From positions 47,740,427 through 47,804,426 of the forward strand of contig OY759218.1 of the NCBI GenBank assembly GCA_963662175.1: DNA of 64,000 bases, in the 5' to 3' direction. Positions 42,660-53,645 of the stretch are shown here, one piece after another (position 1 is the stretch's first letter; every line of letters begins with the position of its first letter). The notes beneath the pieces were generated by a model. It was given only the letters and a program-made list of their open reading frames with translations, had not been told where the DNA came from and did not search any database. This stretch comes from Aradus depressus (lineage: Eukaryota > Arthropoda > Insecta > Hemiptera > Aradidae). Position numbers and translations under genes: made by a program.

Positions 42660-43645
42660 AGACAATGCACGGTGAAAACTATATAGAAGAATATATCTTC
42701 TTACTGCAAGAAGGTAAACCTTCTAACCACAAGAAGATTACTCTTCTTGTTGCAAGAAGTATTCACTCTTGCCGCAAGAAAATGCCTTGTTGCTGCAAGT
42801 AGGCGTTTTTCTAGAGTATATATATTTTAATCAATACTATTCAACTCTAAATTTTTTATTAGGAGATTATAATGAAAAAAATATAAGTTTAACTATAGTT
42901 TTGGAGTTCAACGCATTTTCGACACAGATACAACTATAAATTTAAAAAAAAAAATTGAATGGAACGTGTAATATTTCACTAAATTAGGTGTCATTGAAAT
43001 GGAGAAATTTATTATTTCAGAAATATTTTGAATTGTATCAAAATTAATAAGTAGATAAGGTAGTTTTTTACGCACATAAATTTAGCATGTTATTAGCACT
43101 CTGTAGGAATAGGTTGATTGGGATAAATAGATTCAATTAAAATATCTTTATCAATAAGACATTTATTATTGGTATACAAAACTACCAACAGTCATCCTGT
43201 TTTATATATTACACTTTTTTACTGAACTGAACAATCTTTTTTCTCTCCCAGTTATTCATTAAGAAATAATTTTGTAAAAATTTAAATAATATATATTTAA
43301 GGTGGTTAATTAATTAACATATAATTGTAATAATATAATATTATTTGTAATAATATAATTTAACATAAATTGCTCTACATTTATAAGCAACATAAATTGC
43401 TCTACATTTATAAGCAACATAAATTGCTCTATAACCATCATTTTACTTTAAAAAAATTTAAACTCCTGCATATAAGAAGATCTTTCTTCTTGTGGCAAGA
43501 ATAAGTATTTTGCTGTGAAAAGAAACTCTTCTTGCGGCAAAATAATCTTCTTCTTGCCGTAAGAAGAAAATTGCTTTGCTGCAAGAACATTTTTTCTTGC
43601 CACAAGAATATATTTGTCTCCATGTGGCTGACTACGTGGCGCTAC
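42660..43645. mobile_element. foldback-like element with palindromic 21-bp arrays
   Basis: 42685-42800 has about five units of cttcttgctgcaagaag type (itself nearly palindromic). 43470-43615 has about six similar units, and the outer blocks can pair with each other. Between them is AT-rich DNA with three 27-bp repeats (ataaattgctctacatttat) at about 43360-43435. There is no ORF. It resembles foldback elements, whose long inverted ends consist of short tandem repeats. Confidence 0.55.
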
Positions 43646-44425
43646 TTCTGAGTGGCTCACCATATCGAATTTGTTGACTAAGTCGTTCAATTAAAGAGTC
43701 CTGGCTGTCTTTCACTTTTAGAGCACCGTAACATTTTTGAACCTCCCCTACACTACGGATAACTAGGGAAGTAAAAAGAACGTTTAAATGGAGACTTAAG
43801 GTTTGGTGTCAAAAGCCTGAAAAGTGATTGTGAAGGGAGGGGAGCTGTTTACCTTTGTCGAACCTCTATTTAACTTGAGAGGAACGTTTAAATCCGAATC
43901 CTGGGAGAAACACAAGAATGTAGATGGATGGATATTAACATTAGAATTACACAGGATTTAGAGGGGCCGTGGTATTGTCCTGCTCTGAGAACATGTTTTG
44001 GGGAGACGAGATGGAGGGGAACTTCCATTCACCATCAAAATACCTACATCGAATCCTGCAATTTGTAAAAGCCAGTTTTTTTTTGGTGTGTGACAAAGGC
44101 TAGATTTATGTGCCGTAGACATTCTAACCACTCGACATGGGAGTATACAATAGATGAGATGGTTCTTTGTCCATCCCCTTACCTAGAGCTTGTCTAGTTA
44201 TAGGCGGCCACCTCACTTTCCTGGTGTTGCTTCTACACGTGTTCTATTCCTCTTCTACCTGAGAGATGACAGGACCTCTTATCCACCGCTCCACGGATCC
44301 TCTCAAAGATTGAATCCTCTCGCTAAATATCTCACTGAAGCTCCCTCTCTCTCTTCCTTCAATTTACACGTTCCTGCTAATAGGGTTGCGACCATTTCGT
44401 TGTTAAGGATGGGGCATTTTATATC
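43646..44425. other. spacer with an R-1 scrap
   Basis: 43730-43775 is the R-1 first end in minus orientation. No gene was seen. Confidence 0.45.
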
Positions 44426-44429
44426 TCTA

Positions 44430-44905
44430 ACTATATAAATTATAGGGGAAGTTATGTTATCGGTCGGATTGATTTTGAGACAAATCGGCCGAGATGAAGA
44501 GGATTAGGGAGAGCTTAACTCAAAACTCATAATAATTGCGGTAGACGACATTTAGTACGAGAGTTCAAAGTCCCTGCCTAAGTCAAATATTGATTTTTAA
44601 TTTTAAAAATTCATTTTAGCGATCTGTGTCGATATAGTGGAAAGCTAATAAAATGAATAAAAACAAAGTACTTTAATTTTTATATTGTCTCATTCCACAA
44701 AAATATATACATAAGGTGGTTTCGGCTTACGTCATCGGCAACACAAAGTTCAAAAGTGACACTTTTGACAATTTAAAAGTTAAACAAGTTCTTTGTTCTT
44801 ATTTATATTGATTTTTAGCCAAACGGCCGATTAATTTGAACGGGAGAGCAAAAACTTAGTTGATTGAATTCCTGCTGGGGGAGTACATTGCCAGTGATGC
44901 ACCTA
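44430..44905 (+). repeat. R-1 family copy interrupted by a 206-bp insertion
   Basis: Text from 'aaattataggggaagttatg' to 'gctgggggagtacattgcc' with the hairpin half. It is interrupted at 44600-44805 by unrelated DNA flanked by tattgattttta at 44588-44599 and 44806-44817. Confidence 0.75.
44600..44805 (-). mobile_element. 206-bp insertion with 12-bp duplication inside R-1
   Basis: It is flanked by an exact 12-bp duplication, tattgattttta. Its minus strand carries gccgatgacgtaagccgaaacc, the GATGA ... GCCGAAAC stem-loop signature also seen at 55490-55530. Length and duplication suggest a short retroposed element. Confidence 0.7.
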
Positions 44906-44934
44906 CGACTTTTTTCTGTTCAAAAACTTTTTTT

Positions 44935-45594
44935 TTTAATTACATTTTTTTCAGATAAAACTTTGATCAGGTGATGAGTAACTGTTTCGGGTTTAATTTT
45001 ATTCCTTTCATTGAAAAGTTAGCCTTATATATTTTTTATCATGATTAAAAAATAAATTTAAAGTTTGTTACAGACTGATCAATTCGTGTTGGGGAAGTAC
45101 ATTGCCGGTGATTCACTGACCACTTTTTGGCCTCTTTGAGATCTGTATTAAATTCTGAAAGATCGAGGTCAATTAGAGTATTGAAATTTGTTGAGTTGAA
45201 GTGAAATGAACTATATAGATTGAAAAACCAAAATTGAAATGAAATGGCTTGTTTAGGGGTGGGGAGGAGGCGTTTAGAAAGAGTCCCGAGGGAGCTGTGT
45301 GCTGCTACACTCCTGAGTCCACACTTAGCAAAGAACAACATGAAGCAGACCCTGGGGGTTGGTAGGAGGGCTGCTTTAACAGGAGCTTTACCGAAACATT
45401 CGATTAGGGACAATCAGAGCAACACTTAACACACCCTCCCTCCATCTCTCCTCTCCAACGTTAGGCCCCGCTCAACCACTGCTAGACCACCGCTCAACCA
45501 CCGTTAGACCTCCGTTAGACCACCGTTAGACGACTGCTAGACCACCACTAGACCACCGTTAGACCACCATGAGATCCATACATTTTTTAAAAAT
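44935..45594. repeat. R-1 last end and 12-bp minisatellite
   Basis: 45085-45125 repeats the R-1 last end. 45475-45570 is a minisatellite of ccaccgttagac type (12 bp, about eight copies). Openings across 45045-45429 show no domain. Confidence 0.6.
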
Positions 45595-46315
45595 TCCCCA
45601 GCTATATGAAGTGTAGGGGCAGTTATGTAATCAGTCAAACATTCGATGCGCAGTTTTCAATGCTTAATGTTCCAAAAAATGAAAAAAAAAAAAAAAAGAT
45701 GCTATGTCTGAGTAGGTGTGTGAGTGTGGGTATGTCTGTGAATACGATAATTCCAGACACAATGAATGTTTTGACACGAAGTTTTATATGTGTATCCAGA
45801 ACCATCTAAAGACGACACCTATTGATTTTCAGACAAATCGGCCAGAAGGAAGGGGGGAGGCTTAACACAAAAACTCAAATAACTGCCGATGTAATGAATG
45901 TATCTACGCGTAATTTTATATTTACATTTAAAACCCCACAAGGATGGCACCTATTAATTCACCCCCCACTTACTTTTTTTTTACTTCCCCAGGTATACGA
46001 AGTAAAGGGGAAGTTATGTAATTGGTCAGAAATTCACTGGAATTTCATGCTTTTCGATCTCCTAAATCCAAAAATGAAAAGAAAAATTTCATTTGTAAAT
46101 TCATAACCACATAAGGATAACACCTAGAATTTTCAGTACAATAGGCCAAGCGGAAGGGGGGAATAGAGGGGCTCAACTTAAAAACCCTAATAAAGCCGAT
46201 GTAATGGATGTATCGACAGGAAATTTAGTGAGGATTCAGAAGCCACTATTTATGTCAACTATCAATTTATAACCCAAATGGTTTTAGAGACATTGCCGGT
46301 GACTCACCGACGACC
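45595..46315 (+). repeat. two R-1 copies in tandem or one composite
   Basis: One copy starts at about 45595 ('cagctatatgaagtgtaggg'). A second first-end palindrome is at about 45984-46015 (acttccccaggtatac..). The text ends with 'acattgccggtgactcaccgacgac' at about 46290-46316. Confidence 0.75.
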
Positions 46316-46699
46316 TTTTATTATTTTTACAAGTATCTAGTAGGATCTTGTCTTATTTCAAATTGAATCACATATTTTTCCTCACGAATTCTGAAACAAA
46401 ATTTTTTTTTAACGAAAAAGAGGTTTGAAGGAGAACAATCAGTTAGGTTGTATATTCGCTAAGGTATTTCAATGTTCCAATGTTAGGGGATGTTCGTATT
46501 TTATCAGACAGAAGTCGGTCGAGTTATACAGTACCAAAAACGAGTGTTATTTATATAACTTTATGTTTTCATAATTCGAATTATATATTTGTCAACTTTA
46601 AAAAAAAAAAAAAAAAAAAACTCAGTTTTGGAATCACTGGGAACGCACTTCCTCAGCATGAATCAATCAATCAAGGTTTCACTCTCCATATATCACCGA

Positions 46700-46868
46700 T
46701 CAACCGTTTTGGCAAAACATCAATAGTTGACTTACACATTTGTTTAGATATATTCTTTACATCGGTAGTTATTCGAATTTTTGTCTTAAACCCTCCCTAA
46801 TCCCCTCCCTCCCTTGGGCCGATTTGACTGAAAATCAAATTATGTCGACACATATGGGTACACATTAC
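46700..46868 (-). repeat. R-1 module fragment, minus orientation
   Basis: 'attctttacatcggtagttattcgaa', 'cttaaaccctccctaatccc' and 'gactgaaaatcaaat' match one R-1 module. A run of A lies just upstream at about 46600-46620. Confidence 0.6.
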
Positions 46869-46949
46869 ATCGATACATTAAAGACACTTCCGGAATATAA
46901 AAATATTTATCTTAACTTTTTTATTTTTGTACTCATATATTTTCAAGTA

Positions 46950-47855
46950 CAGTAGACTCTCCCTTATCCAGCGTTGCCGGGACCTAAGTGACACCGGATA
47001 ACAGAAATCATCAATTAATGAGAAAAAATATATCAGTTAAAGCATAAAAAAAAGTGTTTTTAAGTGAACTAAGGAATAAAACACGTATGTATTTTGTTGA
47101 TATCATTTATTAAATTGACAAATATGTACTTTACATACTGAACATTGATTAATTATATGTACGTACATATTTATATTTACCCAAGCATTAAAAATATATT
47201 TTGAAATCTGCGTTTAGTTACATACATATTTAAAACAAAATCTAAAATTCTAAAAATATTATTTTTTTAAAAAATCGGTAATTTTCTTTTGTTTCCCTAA
47301 CAACACTGTTCCGTGCTGCATAGTCCCACCACTTCTTTAGTGTTAAGACGTCTGAAAAACGATCCAACGATTCTTTTCACTATGAGAATCAAATGAAAAC
47401 TGAGAAAAATAGAACTGGTGTAAAGGAAAAATAAATAGGAGGAGAGGGTTTCTGAGGAAAAAAATTAAACTTTGACTTTACTAGTTAAGTGTTCATTTCC
47501 CGATAAGACGATATTGTTGTGGCAAGGACGGGACGGTACCTTTGTTTTTCTATTCTAGGAAAAATGTTTTATAAATGTTTGATTTTCAAATATGTATTTA
47601 TTATAATTTATTTATAGGATATTAGTGAAGTAATAAAATATTGTATTAGCTTTCCCTTCATTATAAATACAATGTACATATGTATGTATGTATAATAAAA
47701 ATACATGAAAGATTCGTGAGTTACGGAATTATTATGTGCTCGTAAGTACACGTGGCTCTATATATACTTAATTGATAATCTAATAATTGAATGTTAATTT
47801 TAGTTTAACAAATTTGATATTATTTTGCGAGCGCCGGATAAGGGAGAGTCTACTG
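46950..47855. mobile_element. 906-bp pogo/Tc1-like miniature element
   Basis: The ends are cagtagactctcccttatcc and its complement over about 24 bp, with one mismatch (a/g). TA lies on both sides (46948-46949 and 47856-47857), the target duplication of Tc1/mariner/pogo elements. There is no coding capacity. It sits inside an R-5 repeat: the flanks 46865-46949 and 47858-47960 join to match the unoccupied R-5 copy at 37575-37745. Confidence 0.88.
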
Positions 47856-47960
47856 TATTTATTTATTAATTTTATGTTCATTACTTTTAATTTTTTAATA
47901 GTATTGTTAATACTAATTACATGTTTATTTATATCGCATTCTAAAGCTCTCATTATTTAC

Positions 47961-48325
47961 TTTTTCACTATTATCATTTTTTTTTTTTTTCATGTTACTT
48001 TACGGTGGGGGGAAGTGGTTCAGAAGAGTCAATAGTCAACATTTTACAAAAATAGAGTTAAGTGATTCATGGGTGTCCCTTAACCTAGATTGGATGGTGA
48101 GTGACCTTGAAACTGTGTCCTCCCGAACCATTTCCTCCCTCAGCCCTTAGTGACAAATAGGGAGGTAAACAGGGACACTACTCAAGGCCTAACAATATCT
48201 ATATCCCCACTTGTGGCCACTCAAGTAATTCATGGTCATTATGGAACCGTCCATAAGTTATGTAAGGCGATATTCATGGATTTTTAATACCTCCCTCCCC
48301 CATGTGAGAATATACATATAATATT
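47961..48325. other. spacer, no gene seen
   Basis: No recognised feature. Confidence 0.4.
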
Positions 48326-48329
48326 TTCA

Positions 48330-48945
48330 GACGTTTTACTTTCTTATACCTATAGTATAAGAAAGAATATTTAATCGTGCAAAAATCCGAGATGGAGATT
48401 TCAACTGATTTTCACGTTTCAAGGCCTCAGAATACGTTTTGACCATTTTTGCGATGATGTCTGTCTGAGTGTGTGTATGTGATTGAAACTTCGTGCGCGC
48501 TCTAACGTAGAAAGATTGTAGCTATGAACTTGAAATGTGGAACAAGGAAGTCACATGTCATAGGCCCCATTAGGTTTTGGCCGAGATTGGCCGATAATTG
48601 AGACCACTTTACTTCGGGGCTTAAGTACATTTTACATGGTACCGCTTATATTTATGACCTAATCAAAAATATTTTCCAATAAAAGTTATAGAGAACCGAA
48701 AGGCACATTTTAAATGCAATTCCTTTTTTTCGAAGGTTGCTCCGTTTGCGATATATATGCCAATATTCGACTTAAAATGTCGTTTTGAAACCCATTTTTT
48801 CCAAGTTTCCGGGGGGTTAGTCCTATTGAAATATTGGTTCATACGAAAAATGTTGCAAACTAAATTTCCAATCGCTAATGTGTCCTCAGATTTGGATTCC
48901 CCCTTCTCAAAATCACTTCATACTGGCGTTACTGGGTACATCTGA
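48330..48945 (+). repeat. R-2 family, longest copy
   Basis: It opens with the hairpin ctttcttatacctatagtat..aagaaag and passes 'ttcaactgattttcacg', 'tctgtctgagtgtgtgt', 'cataggccccatta', 'gcgatatatatgcc' and 'gggttagtcctattg' to 'tactggcgttactgggta'. It resembles R-1 in plan: palindrome at one end and recurrence of an arm at the other (elsewhere 'ctataagaaagt'). Confidence 0.75.
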
Positions 48946-49605
48946 CCATTTTAAAACCTACTATTTTTAAGGTGGTTGCAATTTTCAAATGCTCATATCT
49001 CAAAACGTTGGAAATGTCAGTTCGTGACTTTTTGCAGTAAGCCGACGATATATTGGCCGTATAGTGATAATTATTTTTTTATCCTCCTCGGCAGTAGGGC
49101 CGTATAAGTATCTTCCTCAATACGTTCTTCTCCCACATTTTAAGCCAAAACTTCCATTACTTTCAAGGAGTGTAAACCTAAACCGGACATTTACTGTATA
49201 CCTATATTTATATCCTTGCTTATACCACCTCGAAATGTGTTAGCTGTGACAACTCTTCGTAGAAGATGAGAAAGTTCATTTTCAAATATGTAGGTACTAA
49301 CAATGTTTCCCTTGTTTGCCCCCAGGCCTCGCCACTCTTTGACAGAACTGAAACTCGAATAGGTACAATAAAAACAAAGAAAAAAAACAGCACTTGAGAG
49401 CACAATAGTGTATAAGAGTCCTTAATGATAAAATCATATGTTGTGAGGGTCGGTAGGTCGGGAGGAGGGAACAATGGGCATTGTGAGCAAGCCAGAGCCA
49501 AGAGCCCAACAGTTGTTGACTTACCGGCTTTTTCTACCGTCCCTATATAATATTATGGCTTGCTCAGAGGCTAAATAGTGTAAACAGGAAAATTTATAGG
49601 TAAAA
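48946..49605. other. spacer, no recognised gene
   Basis: Overlapping short minus-strand openings at 49191-49509 show no domain. Confidence 0.4.
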
Positions 49606-49611
49606 AAGAGG

Positions 49612-50470
49612 CGTCGGTGAATCACCGACAATGTACTTCACCGCAACGAATTAATCAATTAACTTTTCGCTTCCCCTCCAAAACCAGTCGACCGTTGGCG
49701 CTAATATTCAACAGTTCGCTAGGGGCTCCTAAATCCTCATTCTAAATTTCGTCTGGATAAATTCATTACATCGGCAGTTATTAGTATTTATGAATTGAGC
49801 CCTCAATCCTAAACCCTGCCCCCCCCCCTCATTAACTGATATCGCTGAAAACTGACAGGTATGTCCTCATTGGGGTTTGTCTTTAAATATGAATTTTCAT
49901 GTCGATACAATCTATACATCGGTAGTTATTGGAGTTTTTGAGTTGAGCCCCACCTGTGGATCCCCCATTTCCTTCTGTCTATTCCGCTGAAAATGTATCC
50001 GTCCATATGGGGTTTGAAATTCATATATGAAATTTTGTGCCGATACATAATGAATGTAATGAACAAGGGCAGTTATTAAAGTTTTTGAGTTAAGCCTCTC
50101 ACCTAATCCCCCTCTTCTTTAGCTGGTTTGGCTGAAAACGATAGGCTGGTCCTTATGGGGTTTAGGTCCCACATTTCGTGCCGATACATTTTTTTGTCGG
50201 CAGATATTAGTGTTTTTATGTTAAGCTTCCCCCTTAATCCCCTCCTTCTCTTTACTTGATTTGTTTGAAAAAGGACAGGTGTCTTCGTTAGGAGATTTTA
50301 TGTTGATACCTTCATTTTATCGATAGTTATATTGTTGACGACACACAGACCGACAGAGTTTTTTCATATTTGGAATCTAGAGGTCGGATAACATGAAATT
50401 CCGTTGAAAAGTCCGCATCGAATTCTTGACCGATTACATAACTTCCCTTATACTTGGTAAATAACTGGGT
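49612..50470 (-). repeat. R-1 family, longest copy (about five modules)
   Basis: The last-end hairpin gtcggtgaatcaccgac is at 49615-49631. Module markers (tcggcagttatt and variants) lie at about 49768, 49918, 50070, 50197 and 50319. The first end 'cataacttcccttatac' is at about 50440. Confidence 0.82.
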
Positions 50471-50498
50471 AAATATATTAAATTTAAATAACATATTC

Positions 50499-50773
50499 AG
50501 GGTGTAACAAGTTGAAACGTCCATACTTGGGATCTTACAGGAAATTTAATTCTGAACAAAAAATTAGCTATTAACATGGGTCTAAAATCACGTTTTTTAA
50601 AACATTTTTGCAAATAACTCGGAAAGTACTAGTTTTTAACAAAAATGCCCTATACATTTTAGCTATAATTTTTTATGGAAGCATTTTCGGACCCTTGCTT
50701 ATAAGAAAATTTCTGTTCAGAATTCAATTTTCTAAAAGGCCACCAAATATCGACGTTTAGCTTGTTACACCTT
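50499..50773. mobile_element. 275-bp miniature inverted-repeat element
   Basis: The ends agggtgtaacaagttgaaacg and the complement of the right end (aaggtgtaacaagctaaacg) match over about 20 bp with few differences. There is no ORF. The target duplication is unclear. Confidence 0.75.
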
Positions 50774-50874
50774 CTATACAAAATACAACAGTGACCAAGG
50801 AAACTCACTAAGTCGTCCGTGAATCATATGCAGTCCCAATCTACTTTCCCAGTTTGAATCATCAATCATAAACG

Positions 50875-51160
50875 GCCGATTTGACTGAAAATGGAGGTAT
50901 AGTAATCCGATAAAGAGTTTTCAACAGTTTTTTTTTTGACCCCTAGACCCGAAAATGAAAAAAATAAAAATTATATATGGGTCTGTGGACACAGTAACTC
51001 CCGATGGAATGATAATATAGACACGAAATTTCATAAGTTGATCTAGAAGCCCCTAAAGACAACTCTTCTTGATTTTCAGTCAAATCGTTCGGAGGAAGAT
51101 CGAAAACTTAGTTGATTAAAAATAATACAAGTTGGGGAAGTACAGTGCCGGTGATACAAA
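50875..51160 (+). repeat. R-1 family copy, shortened
   Basis: 'agagttttcaacag', 'cacagtaactcccgatgg' and 'gttggggaagtacagtgccgg' mark first, middle and last parts. Most modules are missing. Confidence 0.7.
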
Positions 51161-51654
51161 TAAAGATAAAAATTCTCCCTTATAAAAAATTTTATTATTT
51201 GAAAACATAAATTATAACTAAATGAAGTAAATAAACAAGTTTTTCAACCTAACTTAATTATAAAAAAATTCTGGATTGGACTTAATTATTTATATTTCTA
51301 TATTTCGTTGCTCAGTCCTCTCGTCTGTCATTTGTACGCAAAAAATTTACCTTTATCTTAGTTCCTCAATTATTTAATTTCTAGAAATTTACCAGTCTTT
51401 CGAAAACGCTTATTTAACCTTTTTTCCAGGGGAGGGGGGGGGGGGGGGGGACCTTTTCATTGCTTGATGTTCAAAAGCAGATTTTTAAAGAAAATTTCTG
51501 TAAAGCTAACCTCTTGCCCGGCTTAAAAAACATTTGTTGGTGACAAACTTGGGCTAATAGTATAACTGGTATCGGAGGTGTTTATAATTAGTAGGGTGGT
51601 GATGGTGTGTTTATGATAAAGATGAGAGGAGTGGGGTAATGGGAGGGGGAGATC
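51161..51654. other. AT-rich spacer with G-tract
   Basis: 17 G at 51434-51450. No gene was seen. Confidence 0.45.
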
Positions 51655-51770
51655 GATCTAAGCCACACCCCCTGACCAATCAGAGTGAAGAGAGGGGGCG
51701 TTGCTAGCCTGTGGCCCCGCCCACCGGTCCCCGCCCCGCATGGGGTACAGAGCATACCTCAGTGCACCCC
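51655..51770 (+). promoter_or_regulatory. candidate host promoter (CACCC, CCAAT, GC boxes, initiator)
   Basis: In a GC-rich island within AT-rich DNA: ccacaccccct at about 51663, CCAAT at 51676-51680, ggggggcg-type GC box at 51694-51700, ccccgccc at 51715-51722 and again at 51729-51736, and an initiator-like tcagtg at 51759-51764. The order and spacing fit a plus-strand RNA polymerase II promoter. No such cluster occurs elsewhere in the window. Confidence 0.5.
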
Positions 51771-51871
51771 AGACATCCGTAGGAATTCTACGCTCCTCAC
51801 TTGAAACACTACGCGAGATGATCCGCCGTACCACTTCATAGCACCATCAATTTCTTAACGCAATTTTTAAT
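51761..51871 (+). other. candidate non-coding first exon
   Basis: From the initiator A to an aat|gtaagt donor at 51872. It holds one 7-codon upstream ORF (ATG at about 51818, MIRRTTS, stop) and no long frame. It would be spliced to exons beyond the window or in the unresolved DNA to the right. Confidence 0.35.
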
Positions 51872-53240
51872 GTAAGTTCAACACACCTCTATTACATTTT
51901 AATTTACAATTTTCACAAAATTAGATTTTTTTTGATCTATCTGAATGTTTGATCAGTCAAATTATTTCGAAATTAGTATGAATATAGTTGTTATTCTTTG
52001 TCAGGGTCGGAGTTGACCATTTACCAAATTTTTCGCTGCCCTGCTTTGCCTTCATTTCGGATCCCATCCATGAATACTAAATTTAATACGAGTATTTTTG
52101 TTATGTGAATATTCCGAAGAAAATAAAGTTTTTTTTTTTTTTATATTGAAATATTATTCGAATGAAGTATAAGTATTATAACCCATGAACTCTCTTTCAA
52201 ATTTATCTTTATCTAAAGTTATTCATTTTAATGCACAATCTTTTAATATAAATAGATAATAGAAATGAAATCGTTGAGGTGGTTCCTAATTTTTAATTTC
52301 ATTTTTTACTGATAGTGATAGTTTTATTCCGAAAAAAATATTAAAACAACAAACTGTTATATTTGAATTCCCCAACTTTCCTCTTTAGAGCACCATCCTC
52401 AATAATTAATATACAATTTTTTTAATGAGTCTTTAGTAAAATAAAATAATGTTAATGCCTTATGTTTTAAGATTAACTTTAAAAAAAGTAATGAGGTTGT
52501 CAAAATTTTTATTTTTTTGCAGTCAAAATATTTCATTAATTAACAATTGATGTAACACTAATTGTTCTTGTATATTTACATTCCTGTGTATGTCCATAAT
52601 GGAATGTAAATTGTGCTAAAGCTAAGTAACGAAATTATCTTTTTGGGCCGTTCTTAGCTTTTTATTTATATATGTATATTTCTTCTTTTTTTTTGGAAAA
52701 GTCAACAAATTTGACTGATTGATGTGCCCTTGTGTTCATTCTGTAATCCTGGGGTTCCCAGTTCTTTTTTTTTTCTTGTTTAGATGTCTTAATTTTGACT
52801 ATAATGGAAAAGTATTTAGGTATAGGCAGGTATTATCTGGGAATACGGGATTGATTAAAATATTTGATCAATTTCATCTTTTCATAAAAAATTATATTTT
52901 TAAAAGTTGATATTTGCCTTATGAAAGAAATTATTATTTATTAATGTTAATATTTCGCTAACCTAAGTAGCTTTAGGGGTGGCTAATCATACAGTTGTGT
53001 GTCCGTAATAACACACCCGGATGGAAGGCAGAATATATATCGCTAACCAACATTCCTCCCAAGTGCTAACTGATGTGCCGTTATAGGGATTGCTATAAGA
53101 CCAAAAATTAATATTTTCGTCTCTTCTGCGAGTTTTGTGTTCGTATGTCGCCTGAATCTTAAATAAGGGTGGTGTAGGGTATAGGTCGAATAGGGGAAGT
53201 AGTGAAATCTGTCAAAAAACTATGGAGTTTTCTATGTTCC
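51872..53240. other. AT-rich stretch, possible intron
   Basis: Low complexity, no repeats of the named families and no coding exon recognised. Its freedom from R-1/R-2 copies contrasts with the flanks. Confidence 0.35.
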
Positions 53241-53645
53241 GCCTATATTTTGCTGCTAAACGCCTCTTGATTCGGCACCGCCACCACCGATGTTGCTGAG
53301 TAGCTCTTGGTCTCACCCCACTCCTCCTGCACTCTGCTGCTCAGCGCCTCCTGCTCCCCCTATATTCTGCTGCTCAGCATCTCTTGGTTATGCCGCCGCC
53401 AGCTAAGCCCTATATTCTGCTGCTCAGCGCCTCCTGATTAGGTCGCCCCCTGCTCCCCCTATATTCTGCTGCTCAGCATCTCTTGGTTATGCCTCCAGCT
53501 AAGCCCTATATTCTGCTGCTCAGCGCCTCCTGATTAGGTCGCCCCCTGCTCCCCCTACTTTCTGCTGCTCACCGCCTTTTGGTTGGGTCGCCTCCAGCTT
53601 CCCCTATATTCTGCTGCTCAGCACCTCTTGGATAGGCCGCCCCCG
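53241..53645 (+). repeat. 48-50-bp minisatellite (ctatattctgctgctcagc)
   Basis: About eight copies of tatattctgctgctcagcg with steps of 47-50 bp (starts near 53361, 53411, 53460, 53508, 53604). The copies alternate between two subtypes, one with ctgattaggtcgccccctg and one with cttggttatgcc. Confidence 0.9.
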
